From contig NZ_JAULSI010000020.1 in the NCBI RefSeq assembly GCF_030711405.1, positions 1 to 64,000 of the forward strand: DNA of 64,000 bases, given 5' to 3'. Of the stretch, positions 52,904 to 62,691 are shown one piece after another. The notes under the pieces were generated by a model. The model saw nothing but the letters and a program-made list of their open reading frames with translations. It was not told the DNA's origin and made no database searches. Every line of letters starts with the position of its first letter. Position 1 is the first letter of the stretch. A program made the translations under genes and the position numbers. Source of the stretch: Massilia brevitalea. GTDB lineage: Bacteria > Pseudomonadota > Gammaproteobacteria > Burkholderiales > Burkholderiaceae_D.

Positions 52904-54844
52904 TCAGCGTGCGATCGACAGCAAGGTGTCGAAGATGCTGGTGGCAATTTGCATCACCTTGCCGGCGGCCTGGTAAGCCTGCTGGTATTTCATCAGGTTC
53001 GCCGCTTCCTCGTCCAGGTTGACACCTGAAACGTTCTCGGCCGAGGCCTGCACTTCCTTGAACAGCGCCTCGCTCGCGCTCGCGCTGACCTGCACTTCGC
53101 GCGTCTTGTTGCCGACCGAGCTGACGGTCTGGGCAAATGCCGACTGGAACGTGGCACTGCCATTATTCAGGATGTTTTTCGTTTGCAGCCCGGCCAGCGC
53201 CAGCATGTTGCGGGTATCGGCGCTGGCGCCGGTGTTGGCAGCGATACTGAAGCTGTCGGTATCCATGGGTGCGCCCGACAGCTTCACGCTCACGCCATTG
53301 AAGCTGTAGGTCGCGCCGGCCTTGAACGCGATATTGCCGTCGGCATCGGGCTCGGCCGCCTTGCCATCGACGGTCACCGCGGCCGGATCGGGAAATCCGG
53401 ACAGCATGCCGCCGGCGTAGCTCAGCGTCACGGGCAGCGCCGGTGGCGCCGCGAAATAGCCGGCGTCGACGCTACCGGCGCTGATCTGGCCGCTTCCCTT
53501 GTTCGACTGCGGAACCGCGGTCGCCAGCGGCGCGGCGGCGGCGATCTGGCTCACGTCCGACAGCGCCAGCTGCAGGCTCGACGCACCGTTGGCGCTCGGG
53601 CGCACCAGGTAGCTGTCGCCGGCGATCGGGGTGCCGGAAAAATGGAAATCCACGCCGTCCTTGCTGAAGGTCGTGCCGTTCGCATCATAGGGATCGACCT
53701 TGGTGCGCTCCTTGTCGGACAGGCGCGTGACGTAGAAGCTGCTGCCGTCCGTCTCCACCCGGTAATCGCTGTCGGTAAGCAGCGCCGGGTCGGCGATGGC
53801 GGCATCGACAGCCGCCGTGGCCGGCCGCACGTTGGTCACGGCCGCCGCCACGTAGGCCTGGCCCGTCTTGAAAAAATCCTGGCCCTGTGCACGCGCCGGA
53901 TCGATTCCGAGCTTGTGCTGGTCATTGAAGCTGGTCGCCAGGCCGATCGCCAGGCGGCCGACCGCGTTCTGCACGCGGTCCAGCGTGTTCGTGCGGAACT
54001 CCAGCAAGGCGCCGAGCTCGCCGCCGGCCAGCGCATTTTCCGGCAAGGCCACCGTCTTGTCGCCGGTAACATAGCCTACCGTCACGCGCGACAAGTCGGT
54101 CGGCGACTTCAACGCCGCCAGCTGGAACGACTGCTGGCCCATGACGAGCGGCTGGCCATTGCCGATCGAGACGTTCAGGGCATTGTTGTTCCCGACCGTG
54201 ACGGTCGCCTTGACGTGCTGGTTCAGCTCCGTCACCAGCTGGTCGCGCTGGTCGAGCATGTCGTTCGGCTGCCTGCCTGTGCCATAACCGGCGATCTTGT
54301 TGTTCAGGTCTGCGATTTGCCGGGCGTAGGAATTGATCAGGGTGACGTTCGATTCGATCTGCGTATTGACGCCGGCATCAATTTCCTCGAGGCGCATGTC
54401 AATCTGCTGGAAGGTGCCGGCCAGCGAGGCGCCTGCCGACAGCAGCGACTGGCGCGACGCTGCCGACCCGCCGTTGGCACTGACGTCCTGCACTGCCGCA
54501 AAGAAGTTCTGCATCGCCGGTGACAGGCCCGAGGTGGTATTCGACAGCAAATTGTCGACCTGGCTGATCTGCGCGTAATAGGTGTCGAACGACGCCTTGC
54601 TGGCGCCTGCGGTGCGCACCTGGGTGTTCAGGAAATCGTCGCTGTAGCGCTTGATTTCGGCAATCTTGGTGCCGGTGCCAACGAATCCGGAGCCGGTCTC
54701 GACCGGGGTCGACGTGGCCTGCACCACGCCCTGGCGGCTGTAGCCGGCCACATTGGCGTTGGTGATGTTGTGGCCAGTCGTGCTGAGCGCGGCCTGGGCC
54801 GCGTACAAGCCTGTCTTGCCGATGCTGAGAAGGTTTCCGGACAT
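52904..54844 (-). CDS. flgK: Hook-associated protein FlgK (HAP1)
   Basis: The 646-residue protein begins MSGNLLSIGKTGLYAAQAAL with the rod/hook signature STTGHNITNANVAGYSRQGV. The C-terminus ends NLMKYQQAYQAAGKVMQIAT as in FlgK. It joins hook and filament. A FliA promoter lies just upstream, so flgKL are transcribed late, apart from flgB-J. Length is at the upper end because of a long variable domain (about 350-550). Confidence 0.97.
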   Translation of the reverse strand: MSGNLLSIGKTGLYAAQAALSTTGHNITNANVAGYSRQGVVQATSTPVETGSGFVGTGTKIAEIKRYSDDFLNTQVRTAGASKASFDTYYAQISQVDNLLSNTTSGLSPAMQNFFAAVQDVSANGGSAASRQSLLSAGASLAGTFQQIDMRLEEIDAGVNTQIESNVTLINSYARQIADLNNKIAGYGTGRQPNDMLDQRDQLVTELNQHVKATVTVGNNNALNVSIGNGQPLVMGQQSFQLAALKSPTDLSRVTVGYVTGDKTVALPENALAGGELGALLEFRTNTLDRVQNAVGRLAIGLATSFNDQHKLGIDPARAQGQDFFKTGQAYVAAAVTNVRPATAAVDAAIADPALLTDSDYRVETDGSSFYVTRLSDKERTKVDPYDANGTTFSKDGVDFHFSGTPIAGDSYLVRPSANGASSLQLALSDVSQIAAAAPLATAVPQSNKGSGQISAGSVDAGYFAAPPALPVTLSYAGGMLSGFPDPAAVTVDGKAAEPDADGNIAFKAGATYSFNGVSVKLSGAPMDTDSFSIAANTGASADTRNMLALAGLQTKNILNNGSATFQSAFAQTVSSVGNKTREVQVSASASEALFKEVQASAENVSGVNLDEEAANLMKYQQAYQAAGKVMQIATSIFDTLLSIAR

Positions 54845-54868
54845 GTCGTTTCTCTATTGATGTTGTCT

Positions 54869-54895
54869 TTTACGGCAAGTCGCGTCGAAACTTGA
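54869..54895 (-). promoter_or_regulatory. Sigma-28 (FliA) promoter of flgK-flgL
   Basis: Read on the minus strand, TCAAGTTT, an 11-nt spacer, then GCCGTAAA, 25 bp before the flgK start. Both boxes match FliA sites closely, and the spacer equals that at flgM and fliS2. Confidence 0.85.
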
Positions 54896-54912
54896 ACGCC
54901 TTGCGTATGTCG

Positions 54913-55851
54913 TCATGCCAATGAGTTCTTGATAATCTTGCTCAGCTTGTGGCCGTAGTTCGGGTCGGTGGCATAGCCGGCGCGCTGCAGGCCGTGGGCA
55001 AATGCTTCGGGACTGCCTGCGCTGTTGATGACCTTTTCGTAACGTGGATTGTTCGCCAGCATGCGCGCGTAATCCTTGAACGAGTCGGCCGGCGTGTCGT
55101 AGGCGCGGAACTTTTCCACGCGGCGCTGGGCGACGCCGTTCACGTATTCGGTGGTCACGGCGGTGGCGACCTTGCCTTTCCAGCCAGGGCCGGCCTTGAT
55201 ACCGAACAGATTGTTGCTGTTCGTGCCGTCGGCGTTGCGGATCATGCGCTTGCCCCAGCCGGTTTCCAGCGCGGCCTGGCCCAGCATGAACTTGGCCGGC
55301 ACGCCGGTGACCTGTTCGGCCGCGGCGGCGTGGGCGCCCAGCTTTTCCTGGAAGGCCTGCACGTGCGGCGCCTGGGTGCGGCCGCTGGCGCTGATGCCCT
55401 GGGTCTGCAGGCCCGCGTCCAGGCCTTCCTTGAGCGGACCGGCTTTTGGCTTCAGCGGAATCTCGAGCGCGGCGGCCACGCCGTCGCGGCCGACCGTGGT
55501 CGAGGCTTCGCTGCCGATGGCCAGCGCCTTGGCGTCGGTCTGCACCGACAGCTGGCGGGTCAGCACGTCGGCCAGGCCCATGCCGCGCTTGGCCAGGTTC
55601 TGGCTCAGCTGCTGGTCGAGCATCGAGGTGAACATCTTGGTCTGCTGGTTGTCCATCAGCCCATCCTGCGGCGTGGCGTCGCGCATGCTCTTCATCATCT
55701 GGTTGATGAACATGGCTTCGAACTGGGTCGCGGCGCCCTTCAGGGCGTCGGGCGAACCGGCTTTTGCCGATTGCTTGAGCGAACCGAGGCCTTGCGCGTC
55801 GAGCGCGAACTTGCTGCTCAGGTCGTTCGTGGATGGGCTGTTACCGATCAT
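54913..55851 (-). CDS. flgJ: Flagellar rod cap / peptidoglycan hydrolase FlgJ
   Basis: The 312-residue protein has the N-terminal rod-cap domain (FEAMFINQMMKSMRDATPQD) and the C-terminal glucosaminidase domain (FMLGQAALETGWGKRMI with catalytic Glu, NNLFGIKAGPGWKG). It opens the peptidoglycan for the growing rod. The dual-domain form is normal for beta- and gammaproteobacteria. Confidence 0.97.
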   Translation of the reverse strand: MIGNSPSTNDLSSKFALDAQGLGSLKQSAKAGSPDALKGAATQFEAMFINQMMKSMRDATPQDGLMDNQQTKMFTSMLDQQLSQNLAKRGMGLADVLTRQLSVQTDAKALAIGSEASTTVGRDGVAAALEIPLKPKAGPLKEGLDAGLQTQGISASGRTQAPHVQAFQEKLGAHAAAAEQVTGVPAKFMLGQAALETGWGKRMIRNADGTNSNNLFGIKAGPGWKGKVATAVTTEYVNGVAQRRVEKFRAYDTPADSFKDYARMLANNPRYEKVINSAGSPEAFAHGLQRAGYATDPNYGHKLSKIIKNSLA

Positions 55852-55860
55852 TGCGGGTCC

Positions 55861-56988
55861 TTAGATGATCTCGAGTTCGGCGCGCAGCGACCCTGCGGCT
55901 TTCAGGGCCTGCAAAATGGCCAGCAGGTCTTGCGGCGAAGCGCCGATCGAATTCATGGCCTTCACGACTTCCGCCAGCGAGGCGCCGCCTTTCACCAGCA
56001 GCACCTTGCCCGGGTCCTGCTTGATTTCCACGCTAGGCGTGGTGGTCACCGCGGTCTGGCCGCGCGAACCCGGCGCCGGCTGGCTGACGTTGGTGTCGGC
56101 GCCGATCGTCACCGACAGATTGCCGTGCGAAATGGCGCAGGTGTCGAGCGTGACGGCCTGGTTCATCACCACCGAACCGGTGCGCGCGTTCAGGATCACT
56201 TTCGCGGCGGCGGCGGCCGGCTTGACGTCGATGTTTTCCAGCAGGCCAATGAAGCTGACGCGGGCATCCGACGAAGCCGGGGTGCGCACGCGGATCACGC
56301 GGCCGTCGAGGGCGGTGGCGGTGCCGGCGCCGAACTGGTTGTTCACGGCCTCGACCACACGGCTGGCGGTGGCGAAGTCGGTGTTGTTCAGCTCCAGGCG
56401 GATCTGGTTGTTTTCGCCCAGGTTCGAGGCGACCGCGCGCTCGACGGTGGCGCCGGCCGAGATCTTGCCGACCGACAGGTGATTCACCTGGGTCTGCACA
56501 CCGCCGCCGGCGGAGGCACCCACGCCGCCGACCAGCACGTTACCCTGGGCCATGGCGTAGACCTGGCCATCGGCGCCGTGCAGCGGGGTCATGAGCAAGG
56601 TACCGCCGCGCAGGCTTTTCGCGTTACCGATCGACGACACGGTGATGTCGATGTTCTGGCCCGGCTGGGCGAACGCCGGCAGCGAGGTCGTGACCATCAC
56701 GGCCGCGACGTTCTTCAGCTGCAGCTGGCCGGTCGGCGGCAGATTCACGCCCTTCTGCTGCAGCATGGCGATGATCGACTGCACGGTGAACGGGGTCTGG
56801 CTGGTCTGGTCGCCGGTGCCGTCCAGGCCCACCACCAGGCCATAGCCCGACAGCTGGTTCTGGCGCACGCCGGCGATGCTGGTCATGTCCTTCAGGCGCT
56901 CGGCATGCGCCAGCGGCGCCAGGAAGGTAGACGTCGCGGTCAGGGCAGCGCACAGCGCCAGCAGCGGGAAATTCAAACGCATGATCAC
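55861..56988 (-). CDS. flgI: Flagellar P-ring protein FlgI
   Basis: The 375-residue periplasmic protein has a signal peptide (LPLLALC...FLAPLAHA) and the FlgI core (RLKDMTSIAGVRQNQLSGYG, LVVGLDGTGDQT, QLKNVAAVMVTTSLPAFAQP). It forms the bushing in the peptidoglycan. flgJ follows after 9 bp. Confidence 0.98.
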   Translation of the reverse strand: MIMRLNFPLLALCAALTATSTFLAPLAHAERLKDMTSIAGVRQNQLSGYGLVVGLDGTGDQTSQTPFTVQSIIAMLQQKGVNLPPTGQLQLKNVAAVMVTTSLPAFAQPGQNIDITVSSIGNAKSLRGGTLLMTPLHGADGQVYAMAQGNVLVGGVGASAGGGVQTQVNHLSVGKISAGATVERAVASNLGENNQIRLELNNTDFATASRVVEAVNNQFGAGTATALDGRVIRVRTPASSDARVSFIGLLENIDVKPAAAAAKVILNARTGSVVMNQAVTLDTCAISHGNLSVTIGADTNVSQPAPGSRGQTAVTTTPSVEIKQDPGKVLLVKGGASLAEVVKAMNSIGASPQDLLAILQALKAAGSLRAELEII

Positions 56989-57005
56989 TCCGGAATCAGA
57001 AAGGC

Positions 57006-57656
57006 TTAGAACGGCAGCAGCGACTGGAAGAAGCGCGACATCATCGAGTTCATCTCGGCGCGGTCGAGCTGGCTGCTGGTGCGGTATTCCACGCGCGCAT
57101 CGGCCACCAGGGTCGACGACACGACATTGCCGTTCTGGATGGTGTCGGGGCTGACCATGCCCGAGAAGCGGATGAACTCGATGCCCTTGTTCATCGCCAC
57201 CTGCTTTTCGCCGGCCACGATCAGGTTGCCGTTCGACAGCACCTCGGTCACGGTGACGCCGATGGTGCCGGTAAAGGCATTGCTGGCGCTCTGGTTGTCG
57301 CCGTCGGCAAACTTGATGCCGCCTTCGGTGGCCACGTTCGCGCCCAGTTTCGATTGCAGCGGGCCCGGCAGGCCGAAGCTGGCACTGCCCGTCTTGTTGC
57401 CCGAGCTGGTGCCGGCTTTATTTGCCGAGGTCTTCTCGACGATGTTGATCGTCAGCAGGTCGCCGATCTGGCGCGCACGGCGGTCTTCGAACATCGGGCG
57501 GTAGCGCGCGGCGTTGTAGATGGCGCCGTCGGTCGGCGGCGCGACTTCGGCCAGGGCCGGACGGGCGCTGCGCGTTTCCTGCACGATCGAGCTGGGCGTG
57601 GTGGCGCAGCCGGCGATGACGACGGAGAACGTGGCGATGAAAGCGATTTTCTTCAT
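57006..57656 (-). CDS. flgH: Flagellar L-ring lipoprotein FlgH
   Basis: The 216-residue protein has a lipobox (SVVIAGCATT; acylated Cys at 17) and the FlgH signature (LFEDRRARQIGDLLTINIVE, close to MFEDRRARQIGD here). The C-terminus contains IRFSGMVSPDTIQNGNVVSS. It forms the ring in the outer membrane. Confidence 0.98.
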   Translation of the reverse strand: MKKIAFIATFSVVIAGCATTPSSIVQETRSARPALAEVAPPTDGAIYNAARYRPMFEDRRARQIGDLLTINIVEKTSANKAGTSSGNKTGSASFGLPGPLQSKLGANVATEGGIKFADGDNQSASNAFTGTIGVTVTEVLSNGNLIVAGEKQVAMNKGIEFIRFSGMVSPDTIQNGNVVSSTLVADARVEYRTSSQLDRAEMNSMMSRFFQSLLPF

Positions 57657-57679
57657 GGTTGGACGTAAAAGAAGTCGGA

Positions 57680-58462
57680 TTAGAGCTGGGCCAGTTTTTG
57701 CAGCATCTGGTCGGACGTCGTGATCGCCTTGCTGTTGATCTCGTAAGCCCGCTGGGTCTGGATCATGTTGACCATTTCCTCGACCACGTTCACGTTCGAC
57801 GTTTCCACATAGCCCTGCATGATCACGCCGGCGCCGTTGGTGCCCGGGGTGTTCGCGTTCGGGTTACCCGAGGCGGTGGTTTCCAGGTACAGGTTCTCGC
57901 CTTTCGACTCCAGGCCGGCCGGATTGATGAAAGTGATCAATTGCAGGTTGCCGACCTGGGTGATGGCGGTGGAGCCGGCGGTCTTCACCGACACGGTGCC
58001 GTCGCGGCCGACGGTAATGCTCTCGGCATTCGCCGGCACGGTGATCGGCGGCTGCAGCGGGTAGCCGCTGGAGGTGACGAGCGTACCGTTGGCGTCGGTC
58101 TGGAACGAGCCGTCGCGGGTGTAGGCCTGGGTGCCGTCGGGCAGCAGCACCGGGAAGAAGCCGCCGCCATTGATCATGACGTCCTTCGAGTTGCCGGTTT
58201 CCTGCGGGTTACCCTGGGTGAAGATGCGCTCGGTCGAGACGGCGCGCACACCGGTACCGAGCTGCAGGCCGGATGGCAGGTTGGTTTGCTGCGAGGATTG
58301 GGCGCCTGGTTGGCGCTGGGTCTGGTAAAGCAGGTCCTCGAACACCGCACGCGACTTCTTGAAACCGTTGGTGCTGACGTTGGCGAGGTTATTGGTGATG
58401 ACGTCGAGGTTGGTTTGCTGCGCCTCGAGACCGGTCTTGGCGATGTACAGCGAACGAATCAT
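57680..58462 (-). CDS. flgG: Flagellar distal rod protein FlgG
   Basis: The 260-residue protein begins [20 protein letters not shown] with [15 protein letters not shown], and ends [20 protein letters not shown]. Length equals that of Salmonella FlgG. I use the ATG at 58462 (preceded by AGGAGAAACCC) instead of an upstream in-frame ATG. Confidence 0.98.
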   Translation of the reverse strand: MIRSLYIAKTGLEAQQTNLDVITNNLANVSTNGFKKSRAVFEDLLYQTQRQPGAQSSQQTNLPSGLQLGTGVRAVSTERIFTQGNPQETGNSKDVMINGGGFFPVLLPDGTQAYTRDGSFQTDANGTLVTSSGYPLQPPITVPANAESITVGRDGTVSVKTAGSTAITQVGNLQLITFINPAGLESKGENLYLETTASGNPNANTPGTNGAGVIMQGYVETSNVNVVEEMVNMIQTQRAYEINSKAITTSDQMLQKLAQL

Positions 58463-58535
58463 GGGTTTCTCCTGTTGGCGGCGGCGCTGGTGGCAACAAC
58501 GCCCCACGCACAACAGAATTATGCTGGAGAAACAC

Positions 58536-59276
58536 TTAGTTCAAAGCGAGGATCTGGCTGGCTTTCGCGGCGTTATTCTCGGCGTTCTTCATCAGGCTCA
58601 TTTGCGTTTCAAAGGACCTTGCCAGGCCGATCATTGACACCATGGCATCGACCGCGTTCACGTTGCTGCCTTCCAGGGCGCCGCCGGCCACGCGCACGGC
58701 AGGGTCCGCCGGGGCGCTGCTGCCGTCCTTCATGCGGAACAGGCCATCGTCGCCGCGGGTGAGGCTGTTCTGGTCCGGGTTGACCAGCTTCAGGCGGCCG
58801 AGGATGACCGGGGCAGCCGGGCGCTCCACGTTGGAGATGGTGGAGATGGTGCCGTCGCCGCCGACCGTCACGGTCACGTCCGGCGGAATCGTGATCGGCC
58901 CGCCCTCGCCCATGATGGTCTGGCCGGAAGGCGTGGTCAGCACGCCGTTCGGGCTTGCCTGCAGGGCGCCGTTGCGCGTGTACGACTCGGTGCCGTCGGC
59001 GTTCTGCACGGCGATCCAGCCCGGGCCCTTGATGGCGACGTCGAGGTCGCGCCCGGTCATCTGCAGCGGGCCGGAACTGAAGTCGGCGCCGACGGTGTTG
59101 TTGACCACAAAGGTGCGGGTCGGCAGGCCTTCGCCCTGCACCGGCACGGCGCGGAAGGTGTCCAACTGGGCGCGGAAACCGGTCGTGTTCAGGTTCGCCA
59201 GGTTGTTCGAGGTCGTGGCCTGCTGCTCGAGGACGTGTTTGGCGCCGGAGGCGACGGTGTAGATCAAGCGGTCCAT
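58536..59276 (-). CDS. flgF: Flagellar proximal rod protein FlgF
   Basis: The 246-residue protein begins [20 protein letters not shown] with [14 protein letters not shown], the FlgF/FlgG family motif, and ends [20 protein letters not shown]. Short relative to FlgG, as usual. It is separated from flgE by a palindrome doublet. Confidence 0.97.
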   Translation of the reverse strand: MDRLIYTVASGAKHVLEQQATTSNNLANLNTTGFRAQLDTFRAVPVQGEGLPTRTFVVNNTVGADFSSGPLQMTGRDLDVAIKGPGWIAVQNADGTESYTRNGALQASPNGVLTTPSGQTIMGEGGPITIPPDVTVTVGGDGTISTISNVERPAAPVILGRLKLVNPDQNSLTRGDDGLFRMKDGSSAPADPAVRVAGGALEGSNVNAVDAMVSMIGLARSFETQMSLMKNAENNAAKASQILALN

Positions 59277-59320
59277 GTGTGTTCCTTCTGTATCGTGCCG
59301 GGTTATTTCTGTTCGTTGAA

Positions 59321-59392
59321 CGCGTGGACGGGAAACCCGTCCACCCTACAAAAAACGGTTCGCCGTAGGGTGGACGGCTTCGCCGTCCACGC
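59321..59392. repeat. REP-like palindrome doublet, inverted, between flgE and flgF
   Basis: CGCGTGGACGGG...CCCGTCCACCCTAC (59321-59349) faces CGTAGGGTGGACGGC...GCCGTCCACGCG (59363-59392). It is a GGAC variant of the family. It sits inside the flg operon, so it may stabilise or separate the flgB-E and flgF-J mRNA parts. Confidence 0.88.
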
Positions 59393-59429
59393 GTCCAACT
59401 AGCGGTCGATGGTCGATGCCCTACTTCGA

Positions 59430-60965
59430 TTAACGCAGGTTCACCAGGGTCTGCAACACCGAATCCTGGGTCTTGATGGTTTGCGCATTCGCCTGGTACA
59501 CGCGCTGCGCCGTGATCATGTTGACCAGCTCGGCCGTCAGGTCGACGTTCGAGGTTTCTACCGCCGACGACTGGAGCACGCCGAAGCTGCCCGAGTTCGG
59601 GGCGCCGATCATCGGAATGCCGGAATCGGACGACTCCGACCAGGCATTGTTGCCGAGCGGCTCGAGACCGTTGGTATTGGCGAAATTCGCCAGCACCACC
59701 TGCCCCATCGCTTTCGACTGGCCGTTGCTGTATTGGCCGAGGATGATGCCGTCGTCGCCGATCGAGAAGCGCTGCAGGCTACCGGCCGCGTAGCCGTCCT
59801 GGACCAGGCGCTTGTCGCTGGTGGTGGTGCCATACTGGGTCGTGCCGGTGAAGCTCAGTTCCATCGACTGGACCGGCGTCGAACCGGTGGATGGGAAGAT
59901 CGGCAAATCGACCGTGAATTTGCCGCCATCGGTCGTGGCAGTCGCGTTGAGCGAACCATTCTGGTCGAAATTCAGGGTGCCGACCGATTTGGCCGGCACG
60001 CGCACCGCCGCCGCGATGGCCTTGTCGACCATGTCCGGCGTATTCCCGGCCACCTGCGCCGCCGTGCCCCCGGCATTGCGGATCGCCGCTTCCGCACCCG
60101 ACTCGCGGCGCACCTCCGTCGCCGCCGCCGCGACCATCGCCGACGCCGCCGTGGCGTAGCGCGTCAATGCCGCCGTGATCGTCGCCTGCACCGGCGGAAT
60201 CGCTTTCGATGCCGCGTCCCACTCGGCGCGTGCGGCGTTGACTTCCGCGAATTCGGCGGTATTGCCCTGTGCCGCCTGGGCTACGGTCAGGCTGTTCAGT
60301 TCGACACCGTCGTTCGCAACGAACACGTCCCAGCTGCCGGCCGTGTTCTTCACGTAGAAGGTCGACAGCACATGCGGGTTGCCGAGCGAGTCGTAGACAT
60401 CGATCGGGGTCTGCTTGTTATAGCTGTTCGGATCGTTGGCGTCGAACGGGGTCACGGTTGGCGGCGCCGCGCGCGAATCGAGATTCATCTCGATGCCAAT
60501 CTTGCTGGTCGTGACCGGCTTCAGGTCGGAGGTGCTGATCTGCAGCGGATTCGGCGCGCCGGCCAGTACGCCGCCGTTCACGCCGACGCCGTAGCCGGTC
60601 AGCTTGGCGCCCTGGGCGTTGACCATATAGCCTTCCTTGTCGAGCGAGAACTGGCCATTCCGGGTGTACTGGACCGCACCCGAGGATACGGTGCGGAAAA
60701 AGCCCTGGCCATTGATCGCCACGTCGAGCGAGTTGTTCGACGATTCGACATTGCCTTGGGTAAACTGCTGGGCGATCTGCGACACCTTGGTGCCAATCCC
60801 CGCGTTGACCCCGGTGGCGCCGCTGAGCGAGTTTGCATAGACGTCGGCGAACTGCGCCTGGGCGCTCTTGAAACCGACGGTGCTGGCATTGGCGATGTTG
60901 TTACCGATGACGTCCAGGGATTTGGCAGCGCCGTTCAAGCCGCTCAGACCTTGTTGAAAAGACAT
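59430..60965 (-). CDS. flgE: Flagellar hook protein FlgE with Ala-rich insertion
   Basis: The 511-residue hook subunit begins MSFQQGLSGLNGAAKSLDVI and ends VNMITAQRVYQANAQTIKTQ. The hook domains are recognisable (DVYDSLGNPHVLSTFYV, VGTLNFDQNG). Between them, residues about 222-327 form an Ala-rich, helix-prone insertion (for example ATITAALTRYATAASAMVAA) not expected in canonical FlgE of about 400 residues. It should project from the outer domain. The rest of the protein is normal. Confidence 0.96.
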   Translation of the reverse strand: MSFQQGLSGLNGAAKSLDVIGNNIANASTVGFKSAQAQFADVYANSLSGATGVNAGIGTKVSQIAQQFTQGNVESSNNSLDVAINGQGFFRTVSSGAVQYTRNGQFSLDKEGYMVNAQGAKLTGYGVGVNGGVLAGAPNPLQISTSDLKPVTTSKIGIEMNLDSRAAPPTVTPFDANDPNSYNKQTPIDVYDSLGNPHVLSTFYVKNTAGSWDVFVANDGVELNSLTVAQAAQGNTAEFAEVNAARAEWDAASKAIPPVQATITAALTRYATAASAMVAAAATEVRRESGAEAAIRNAGGTAAQVAGNTPDMVDKAIAAAVRVPAKSVGTLNFDQNGSLNATATTDGGKFTVDLPIFPSTGSTPVQSMELSFTGTTQYGTTTSDKRLVQDGYAAGSLQRFSIGDDGIILGQYSNGQSKAMGQVVLANFANTNGLEPLGNNAWSESSDSGIPMIGAPNSGSFGVLQSSAVETSNVDLTAELVNMITAQRVYQANAQTIKTQDSVLQTLVNLR

Positions 60966-61002
60966 TTAGTTCTCCAGATAAGATAAAGGTAAGCGGCTCG
61001 GC

Positions 61003-61695
61003 TTACAGGACTTGTTTGATGTCGGCCAGGGTAATGGCGCCCTTGCCTGCGAGGTTGACCTTGACCCCGTCCTTGGTATTCGTGCTGACGCTGGCGACGC
61101 TGTCCAGGCTCAGGCCCTTGACGTCGGTGAGCGGCTGGCCACCGCGCGACGCTTCGATGCGGAAGCTGTAACCACCGTCGGCCAGCACCGCGGCGTCGAC
61201 CGCATCCGAGCTGCCGTCCCAGGCCAGCGGCGTAGCGCCCGCCTCCATGGCGCCGAGGTCGATGGTGGCGACGTCCTTGCCGGTCCTGGGATCGCTGACC
61301 ACCACCTTCACGCTGTCGGCCGCGGTGGCGAGTTCGACGCCGAACACCGATTTGCCGCCGGTAAGGTTGATGTTGTTGCCTTCGACCAGCACGCCGTGGC
61401 CGATCAGGTTCGTCGCCTGCATCGCTTCGCTCGACTGGTAGCTCGACTTCAGGCTTTCCAGGGTATCGTTCAGCTTGTTCACGCCGGTAACGGTCTGCAG
61501 CTGGGCCAGCTGGCTGGTCATCTGCGCATTGTCCATCGGGTTGAGCGGATCCTGGTTTTTCAGCTGGGTCACCAGCAGGGTCATGAACTTGTCGGTGTCG
61601 GCCTGGACGCTATCGGTGGCGCCCTTCTTCACGTTCATGGTCGACATCAAATCGTTGATGGTGGTGCCGGAGCCGGCGCTGTTTACGGTGGACAT
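61003..61695 (-). CDS. flgD: Hook-cap / hook scaffolding protein FlgD
   Basis: The 230-residue protein has the FlgD N-terminal block (KFMTLLVTQLKNQDPLNPMD, NAQMTSQLAQLQTVTGVNKL) and the C-terminal FlgD/FnIII-like fold (AWDGSSDAVD, DGGYSFRIEAS). It caps the growing hook. It lies between flgC and flgE as usual. Confidence 0.98.
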   Translation of the reverse strand: MSTVNSAGSGTTINDLMSTMNVKKGATDSVQADTDKFMTLLVTQLKNQDPLNPMDNAQMTSQLAQLQTVTGVNKLNDTLESLKSSYQSSEAMQATNLIGHGVLVEGNNINLTGGKSVFGVELATAADSVKVVVSDPRTGKDVATIDLGAMEAGATPLAWDGSSDAVDAAVLADGGYSFRIEASRGGQPLTDVKGLSLDSVASVSTNTKDGVKVNLAGKGAITLADIKQVL

Positions 61696-61711
61696 GGATC
61701 AGTCGCTCAGG

Positions 61712-62113
61712 TTATTGACCAAGGGTCAGCGTTTTCAGCAGCATGCTTTTTGCCGCGTTCATGGTTTCGACGTTGTTCTGGTACGAACGCGAGGCCGACA
61801 GCATGTTGACCATTTCGTCCACCGGGTTCACGTTCGGCATCGACACATAGCCTTTTTCGTCGGCCAGCGGGTTCTTCGGGTCGTAGACCTGTTTCAGCGG
61901 CGACGGGTCTTCGACCACTTCGCGCACCTTGACACCGGTGCCGCCGGTGGCCATCGGCACCGCCTCGAACACCACCTGCTTGGCGCGGTAGGCTTCGCCG
62001 CTGGCCGAGGTGGCGCTGTCGGCATTGGCCAGGTTGCTGGCCACCGTGTTCAGGCGCCGGGCCTGGGCGCTCATGGCCGAGCCGGAAACATTAAAGATAT
62101 TAAAGAGCGACAT
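61712..62113 (-). CDS. flgC: Flagellar proximal rod protein FlgC
   Basis: The 133-residue protein begins [20 protein letters not shown] with [15 protein letters not shown] and ends [20 protein letters not shown]. Length and motifs are standard. It starts 2 bp after the flgB stop. Confidence 0.98.
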   Translation of the reverse strand: MSLFNIFNVSGSAMSAQARRLNTVASNLANADSATSASGEAYRAKQVVFEAVPMATGGTGVKVREVVEDPSPLKQVYDPKNPLADEKGYVSMPNVNPVDEMVNMLSASRSYQNNVETMNAAKSMLLKTLTLGQ

Positions 62114-62115
62114 GA

Positions 62116-62532
62116 TTACTGCCCGTTCTGGATCGCCGCCAGCAGGCCGCGGATCTGGTGGTTGATCATCGTGATGCCGGCTTCGTAGCGCAGCGCGTTG
62201 TCGGCGAACTGGTTGCGCTCGACATCCATGTCGACCGTGTTGCCGTCAACCGCGCCCTGCACCACGCCGCGGTACAGCACCGGGGTGCCGTCGGGCAGTG
62301 TTTTGCCATCCGCCGCGCCCTGCATGTGCGCATTGTTGGTGGCGGCCAGGCCGCTGTTGCCGCTGCCTTTCGACAGTGCGCCCTGCATGGCGCTGGCGAA
62401 GTCGATGTCGCGGGCCTTGAAGTGCGGGGTGTCGGCGTTCGCGATGTTCGAAGCCAGCAATTCCTGGCGCTGCGAGCGCAGGGACAGCGCTGTTTCATTG
62501 AAGCGTAAGTAATTGTCGATTTTGCCGATCAT
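62116..62532 (-). CDS. flgB: Flagellar proximal rod protein FlgB
   Basis: The 138-residue protein begins [20 protein letters not shown] with [20 protein letters not shown], the rod-protein motif. The ATG at 62532 follows CCGGAGGCGGC. It is the first gene of flgBCDEFGHIJ and is divergent from flgA. The shared 159-bp spacer should carry both early promoters (class 2, FlhDC- or sigma-54-type), which I could not define. Confidence 0.97.
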   Translation of the reverse strand: MIGKIDNYLRFNETALSLRSQRQELLASNIANADTPHFKARDIDFASAMQGALSKGSGNSGLAATNNAHMQGAADGKTLPDGTPVLYRGVVQGAVDGNTVDMDVERNQFADNALRYEAGITMINHQIRGLLAAIQNGQ

Positions 62533-62691
62533 GCCGCCTCCGGACCGATATCTTGTTGGGACAGCGTGAATCATACGTATGGGCAACACCAGCCAATCGA
62601 AGAAGCAGGAGCGCCAAACCCGGCTTATTCGAAGTTTCGGTGTGGCATCAAGCCACTTAAGATGGCGTCATTCAGAACCACGTTGGCTGCC

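Noticed and set aside
54949..57009. Long open frame of 686 codons on the plus strand across flgJ and flgI
   Set aside because: It is antisense to two clear flagellar genes; its His/Gly/Arg-rich product is typical of shadow frames in high-GC DNA.
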